Source: Bryobacterales bacterium
GTDB taxonomy: Bacteria > Acidobacteriota > Terriglobia > Bryobacterales > Bryobacteraceae
Assembly (NCBI GenBank): GCA_003132905.1
Contig: PKZC01000130.1
Location: 748 to 7,324 of the forward strand
DNA: 6,577 nucleotides
Reading direction: 5' to 3'
Below, piece after piece: positions 4,271-6,577 of this stretch. The notes beneath the pieces were generated by a model, which ran no database searches, was not told where the DNA came from, and was given only the letters and a program-made list of their open reading frames with translations. Position numbers and translations under genes: made by a program. Within the stretch, counting starts at the first letter, position 1, and each line of letters begins with the position of its first letter.

Positions 4271-4405
4271 ATGAAATTGGATATGTGGTTAGTGCTGATC
4301 GCTTCCGTAATTGCTGTGATCGCGCTATACAAGAATGACCCTAAACCTGTCGGAGCGTGCTTCTTTTTCGCGATGCTGGCGTGGTTGATGAAAGGTCGCG
4401 CATGA
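4271..4405 (+). CDS. Small membrane protein, two hydrophobic segments
   Basis: A 44-residue protein with a first transmembrane stretch (WLVLIASVIAVIALY, residues 6-20), a short polar turn (KNDPKPVG) and a second hydrophobic stretch (ACFFFAMLAWLM, 29-40), then KGRA. This is a helical hairpin in the inner membrane. The size and topology are compatible with a small holin-like or pinholin-like protein, but many phage accessory membrane peptides look the same, so I do not assign lysis. The ATG has GGAGGGG at 4261-4267. Its stop overlaps the next start as ATGA (4402-4405), and it leads a run of small coupled genes. Confidence 0.72.
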   Translation: MKLDMWLVLIASVIAVIALYKNDPKPVGACFFFAMLAWLMKGRA

Positions 4406-4629
4406 CCGCCGCTCTCATTCTCGCCGCGATCTGCGCCGTCTGCCTGTGGCTGAAGATGCGGCACTCATGTAAGCATCAGGACCCGTTATGCACGCGCCAC
4501 CGGCCATGCGTGGCGTGCTGGCGTGCTGGCGTGCTGAAGGCGCAAGAGGGATTAGCAGCGCCAAAGGTGACGATGCCTCGTGTGAAGGTTAAGGTGCCAA
4601 AGCCGGTCGTTATACGGAGACAAGCATGA
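4402..4629 (+). CDS. Membrane-anchored Cys-rich small protein
   Basis: A 75-residue protein with an N-terminal hydrophobic segment (residues 3-17, TAALILAAICAVCLWL region), then a Cys/His-rich stretch with Cys23, Cys30, Cys36 and Cys39 plus His21, His25 and His33, then a basic, Val/Pro-rich tail (VTMPRVKVKVPKPVVIRRQA). The Cys pattern C-x6-C-x5-C-x2-C suggests metal binding or disulfides. The true start is the ATG at 4402, overlapping the previous stop and with AAAGG at 4391-4395; earlier in-frame starts are unsupported. A triple octamer repeat lies inside (4513-4536). The 3' end overlaps the next gene as ATGA. The function is unknown. Confidence 0.72.
   Translation: MTAALILAAICAVCLWLKMRHSCKHQDPLCTRHRPCVACWRAGVLKAQEGLAAPKVTMPRVKVKVPKPVVIRRQA
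4513..4536 (+). repeat. Three perfect tandem copies of GCGTGCTG
   Basis: The octamer GCGTGCTG occurs three times head to tail at 4513-4520, 4521-4528 and 4529-4536. It lies in the coding sequence for the VACWRAGVLKA region of the Cys-rich membrane protein. Because eight is not a multiple of three, gain or loss of one copy would shift the reading frame. The partial copy just before it (GCGTG at 4508-4512) extends the low-complexity run. Confidence 0.9.
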
Positions 4630-4838
4630 AGCCCGCGACCAAGGCAGCGCTACGCGAGGCGCGTGAGGAAATTGAGCAAGCCATTGCGGAAGACATCGCC
4701 ATCAATGGCCCGATTCTGTTATGGAGCGGAAACGGTAAAATGCCGGCTAACTTCCGTGGGCTCGTGCCGAGCACGATTGAGGGATATCTGACGCATGTGC
4801 GGGAATGGCACCAGGAGAAGCAAAAGCGTGCGGGCTGA
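4626..4838 (+). CDS. Unknown charged protein, 70 residues
   Basis: A 70-residue protein with a charged N-terminal helix (KAALREAREEIEQAIAEDIA, residues 6-25), a hydrophobic turn (INGPILLWSGN), and a basic C-terminal helix with aromatic residues (TIEGYLTHVREWHQEKQKRAG). The ATG at 4626 overlaps the previous stop as ATGA, and GGAGA at 4616-4620 gives a ribosome binding site five bases away. No signal peptide, membrane segment or Cys is present, unlike its neighbours. The gene is followed by a 14-base gap with a fresh ribosome binding site. No family is recognised; soluble, probably helical. Confidence 0.72.
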   Translation: MKPATKAALREAREEIEQAIAEDIAINGPILLWSGNGKMPANFRGLVPSTIEGYLTHVREWHQEKQKRAG

Positions 4839-4852
4839 ACCGGGAGGAGAGC

Positions 4853-5053
4853 ATGAAAGTTTGGGCGGTTGTGATGAAAACCAGCGGTAAAATATGGATC
4901 GATACCTTGTGGATAGTTGAACAATCAGCTTGTGATCGGTCGAAGCAATTGGAGGTGAGATTGACCGACGCTGGTCTGCGGGAAACGAAAACCGTAGCGT
5001 GCTGGGTCGCTGACTTGAACATTGAGGACGCTAAGATGGAGCCGAATCCATGA
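4853..5053 (+). CDS. Unknown small protein, 66 residues
   Basis: A 66-residue protein (MKVWAVVMKTSGKIWIDTLW at the start). Alternating hydrophobic residues in the first 25 and in LEVRLTDAGLRETKTVACWV suggest a compact beta-rich fold. Tail: ADLNIEDAKMEPNP. The ATG at 4853 is chosen for its GGAGGA at 4843-4848; an in-frame ATG at 4805 would read back into the previous gene and is unsupported. The stop overlaps the lipoprotein start as ATGA. There is no signal peptide. Cys27 and Cys50 are the only cysteines. The family is unknown. Confidence 0.68.
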   Translation: MKVWAVVMKTSGKIWIDTLWIVEQSACDRSKQLEVRLTDAGLRETKTVACWVADLNIEDAKMEPNP

Positions 5054-5226
5054 GAGCCGCACTCATCCTACTGGCCTTGGGGCTGGCGGGATGTGGCAAG
5101 AAAATGTCCAACGATCAGATAATTAACGAGGCTAAGAAATGCATGGCCGCTGGTATGCGGGCCGTAGAAGACAACTTCTTTGGAGAGACTGAAGAAATTC
5201 GCTGTCAGTCATGGAGTAAGCCATGA
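5050..5226 (+). CDS. Small lipoprotein
   Basis: A 58-residue protein with a short signal peptide (MRAALILLALGLAGC) whose lipobox L12-A13-G14-C15 predicts export through Sec and lipid attachment to Cys15, giving a 44-residue mature lipoprotein. The mature part has two further cysteines (Cys31, Cys52) that could form a disulfide, and is mildly charged. The ATG at 5050 overlaps the previous stop, with GGAG at 5038-5041. Small phage lipoproteins are often outer-membrane spanin subunits, but those are usually proline-rich and nested in or next to an inner-membrane partner with a coiled coil. That partner is not evident on this strand, so spanin is only a possibility. Its stop overlaps the next gene as ATGA. 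Confidence 0.75.
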   Translation: MRAALILLALGLAGCGKKMSNDQIINEAKKCMAAGMRAVEDNFFGETEEIRCQSWSKP

Positions 5227-5390
5227 AACTCCTTGCCCTGCTCGCCCTGCTCTGCGCCGTACTACTGGTGCAATCCGAAGTGGGAGCGAAAGCCGTGAAG
5301 TCAGCAGATTGGGTGCTGCTTGTACTCATAATCAGCTACGGGCTCGGCTGTTATTTTCTGGGCTACGCGCGAGGAAGGAGAACTGGCTGA
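5223..5390 (+). CDS. Small membrane protein, two hydrophobic segments
   Basis: A 55-residue protein with a Leu-rich N-terminal segment (KLLALLALLCAVLLV, residues 2-16) that may be a signal peptide or membrane anchor, a polar loop (QSEVGAKAVKSAD), and a second transmembrane stretch (WVLLVLIISYGLGCYFLGY, 30-48) followed by a basic tail ARGRRTG. The tail places the C-terminus in the cytoplasm by the positive-inside rule. GGAG at 5213-5216 is six bases before the ATG, which overlaps the previous stop as ATGA. The next gene begins on its stop (TGATG). Holin-like topology is possible, but there is no family match I can name. Confidence 0.72.
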   Translation: MKLLALLALLCAVLLVQSEVGAKAVKSADWVLLVLIISYGLGCYFLGYARGRRTG

Positions 5391-6001
5391 TGCCGGCGGA
5401 TAAGATTCTGACCGACGCCGAGCTGGAGGCGATTCATCGTCACAACGAACCGCAAGAAGATAGTGTTGTTGGCCGCTTGCTCGACTCCCACGCCGCCGTC
5501 TCGCTAGCGCTGTGGAAGCGAGAATCCGAGCGGGATGCTGCTGAAGATGCCGTTGCCGCCTTACGCGAGAATGTTGGATCGCTCTACGCGCAGCTCGGCG
5601 GGGGCGAGGGAAACCTGACCGATGCCTACTTGTACTTCGCGTGTACGGAGATGGTGACAGAGATGAAAGCGCGCATTGAGCAACTGGAGACGGCAGCGAA
5701 TAGCCTTGTCGAAGCTGGCTGGCACTCCTACGATTGTCAATGTAAGCGCAATCTATCAGGAGATGGAATCTGTAGCTGTGGACTAACGAAGGCCAGGAAC
5801 CAAATGCGGCAGGCTCTCGCCCAGCCAGCAACGCCACGCTGTTTGGTGACAGGCAATCCAGTTGGAACCGATACCCGGATGGTAGGTAGTCCGTGTCAAT
5901 GCGTGGCCTGCAAGCCAGTAGCGCCCGAGGCCAAGCCGCGACCATGGGATGACCCATCTTGGTCACCATCACCGCCCGAGGCCAAGGAGGAACCGAAGTG
6001 A
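5390..6001 (+). CDS. Coiled-coil protein with two Cys clusters
   Basis: A 203-residue protein, the largest in this operon. Residues 28-65 and 87-108 are charged helices with coiled-coil character, separated by a Gly-rich turn (QLGGGEGN). Next come a first Cys cluster Cys116-x-Cys118 and Cys128-x-Cys130 in HSYDCQCKRNL...GICSCG, a basic helix, then Cys151 and a second cluster Cys169-x-Cys171-x2-Cys174. The tail is Pro/Glu/Lys-rich with two PEAK copies. Paired CxC clusters suggest a zinc finger. Proteins with this 'helix then CxC...CxCG' plan are common, unnamed accessory proteins of phages. The ATG at 5390 has AGGAAGGAG at 5372-5380; the frame is open further upstream but those starts lack ribosome binding sites. 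The role is unknown. Confidence 0.75.
   Translation: MPADKILTDAELEAIHRHNEPQEDSVVGRLLDSHAAVSLALWKRESERDAAEDAVAALRENVGSLYAQLGGGEGNLTDAYLYFACTEMVTEMKARIEQLETAANSLVEAGWHSYDCQCKRNLSGDGICSCGLTKARNQMRQALAQPATPRCLVTGNPVGTDTRMVGSPCQCVACKPVAPEAKPRPWDDPSWSPSPPEAKEEPK
5922..5986 (+). repeat. Direct 14-base repeat in the tail of the coiled-coil gene
   Basis: CGCCCGAGGCCAAG occurs at 5922-5935 and again at 5973-5986, 51 bases apart and in the same frame. It encodes the two PEAK segments in the protein's C-terminal tail. The 17-codon spacing suggests a duplication that has since diverged, or a replication-slippage product. Confidence 0.8.
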
Positions 6002-6120
6002 GGATGGCACAACTAACGACAGGAATATCGGACTGGATACCGTGGTTTAGTGGATTCTGCTGCGGGGTCGGTGTCTGCCTGTTCATCCAGGAGATGCATA
6101 CATGGCTGACAAGACGATGA
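5998..6120 (+). CDS. Small membrane protein, one hydrophobic segment
   Basis: A 40-residue protein. GTG at 5998 overlaps the previous stop (GTGA) and is seven bases from a perfect AAGGAGG at 5984-5990. The in-frame ATG at 6004 is an alternative but is 13 bases away. The sequence (RMAQLTTGISDWIPWFSGFC, then CGVGVCLFIQEMHTWLTRR) has one short membrane-spanning stretch (residues ~14-30), rich in aromatic residues and Cys, with a basic end. It overlaps the next gene by 19 bases. Unknown function. Confidence 0.66.
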   Translation: MRMAQLTTGISDWIPWFSGFCCGVGVCLFIQEMHTWLTRR

Positions 6121-6260
6121 GCCGGTACGAGCAGGCAATTCGAGATTACTTTGAAGCTGGTGGACTAATGCTAATTCCACGTAGCGGAAGCGGCCTATCG
6201 CCTTGGCAGTTGCAACTGATTGCAAATCTATCAGAGGCGCTAGTCTACGCCTTCGGTTGA
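6102..6260 (+). CDS. Unknown small protein, 52 residues
   Basis: A 52-residue soluble-looking protein: a helix (SRYEQAIRDYFEAGGL, residues 7-22), then a basic Gly/Ser turn (IPRSGSGLSPW), then another helix (QLQLIANLSEALVYAFG, 36-52). The ATG at 6102 is preferred for AGGAG at 6089-6093, eight bases upstream; an ATG at 6117 overlapping the previous stop is an alternative. It is the last gene of the + strand run, and its end overlaps the convergent - strand gene by 16 bases. No family is recognised. Confidence 0.65.
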   Translation: MADKTMSRYEQAIRDYFEAGGLMLIPRSGSGLSPWQLQLIANLSEALVYAFG

Positions 6261-6577
6261 GTCATAGCTTGCATACGCCGATTTATTTCAGTCTCGATAA
6301 CCATACTTGATAGCTGGTCCCCTTGCTTGCCGAGCACGGCCTGCATCGCAACGGCGGTTTCTTTCAGGAGCACAACAGACTGATTCATTAACCCCATCGC
6401 TGCTTCCTGATGCGCCGCCAGCAATTCAAGAGCCTGATCCTGTTTTTGTTGAGCGCTCGTGAGCTTGCTGATGATGCCATAAAATGTGCCCAAGCCGCCG
6501 AGAACCACCACGCTGATAGTGATGATATTTCCCATTGTCCACGTCGGATCAAAGGCCAAGATGGCTATAAAGCCAGC
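6245..6577 (-). CDS. Membrane-anchored coiled-coil protein, partial
   Basis: The only gene on the - strand; 110 residues are visible and the start lies beyond the right edge or is uncertain. An ATG at 6535 and a TTG at 6559 are in frame, but neither has a ribosome binding site. Hydrophobic residues (GNIITISVVVLGGLGTFYGI) form one membrane segment near the start. A long heptad-like helix follows (SAQQKQDQALELLAAHQEAA, then MQAVLGKQGDQLSSM) and a short polar tail. Such N-anchored coiled coils occur in phage lysis-region proteins and inner-membrane spanins, but I cannot assign one. Convergent orientation with a 16-base overlap and no clear terminator means transcription of the two strands may interfere. 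Stop TAG is at 6247-6245. Confidence 0.75.
   Translation of the reverse strand, partial: AGFIAILAFDPTWTMGNIITISVVVLGGLGTFYGIISKLTSAQQKQDQALELLAAHQEAAMGLMNQSVVLLKETAVAMQAVLGKQGDQLSSMVIETEINRRMQAMTQPKA

Noticed and set aside
4869..4893. TTGTGA and TAAAAT as a promoter
   Set aside because: The spacer is only 13 bases and the pair lies within a gene.
5301..6086. A 261-residue - strand open frame
   Set aside because: It is a low-complexity, Arg/Ser-rich shadow of the coiled-coil gene and its neighbours.
6207..6218. Perfect palindrome CAGTTGCAACTG as an operator
   Set aside because: It lies inside a coding sequence, occurs once, and has no second copy to suggest a regulator site.

Overview
This window looks like part of a bacteriophage or prophage genome, or a phage-derived genomic island. 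It has about two dozen very short, tightly packed genes. Nearly all are on the + strand, many are joined by 4-base ATGA/GTGA stop-start overlaps, and most have strong GGAG-type ribosome binding sites. Recognisable phage-type content includes a DUF1064/PD-(D/E)XK-like nuclease, the N-terminal piece of a DNA methyltransferase, an IS1595-type zinc ribbon/HTH protein without its catalytic domain, and many tiny membrane proteins. The base composition is moderately GC-rich. The twin-arginine lipoprotein, the Ig-like protein and the papain-like peptidase would fit a Gram-negative soil host such as an acidobacterium or proteobacterium. That host guess is inference only; no RNA gene or housekeeping gene is present to anchor it.

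Layout. (1) Positions 1-555: the end of an unrecognised gene overlapping a DUF1064-like nuclease. (2) Positions 556-3048: a candidate promoter, a 41-residue basic CxxC protein, then a compact cassette of five genes: a 118-residue unknown, a Tat-exported lipoprotein, a C1 (papain-like) peptidase with a visible Cys/His/Asn triad, a 56-residue helical protein, and a 121-residue Ig-like protein. The first and last cassette genes have similar leaders. (3) Positions 3049-3243: the longest gap between genes. It is full of strong inverted repeats, including one hairpin with 28 contiguous pairs, and is best read as a structured RNA or structured leader. (4) Positions 3244-4211: a 44-residue protein whose end contains a near-consensus sigma70-type promoter for an apparently leaderless 66-residue gene, then the IS1595-like DNA-binding protein, a 37-residue basic protein and a truncated methyltransferase. 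(5) Positions 4271-6260: an operon of ten small genes, at least five encoding membrane-inserted or lipidated proteins, many with 4-base overlaps. (6) Positions 6245-6577: one gene on the - strand, converging on and overlapping the operon, encoding a membrane-anchored coiled-coil protein that runs off the window.

How the genes may work together is mostly unknown. The Tat lipoprotein, peptidase and Ig-like genes look like one transcription unit that could act on the cell surface or the virion. The later operon has the character of phage accessory, membrane or lysis-region genes. No CRISPR array, tRNA, rRNA, complete insertion sequence or attachment site was found. The most notable signals are the structured region 3049-3243, the promoter placed directly on a start codon at 3382, the Tat lipoprotein/papain peptidase/Ig-like cassette, and an octamer tandem repeat inside a coding sequence at 4513-4536.
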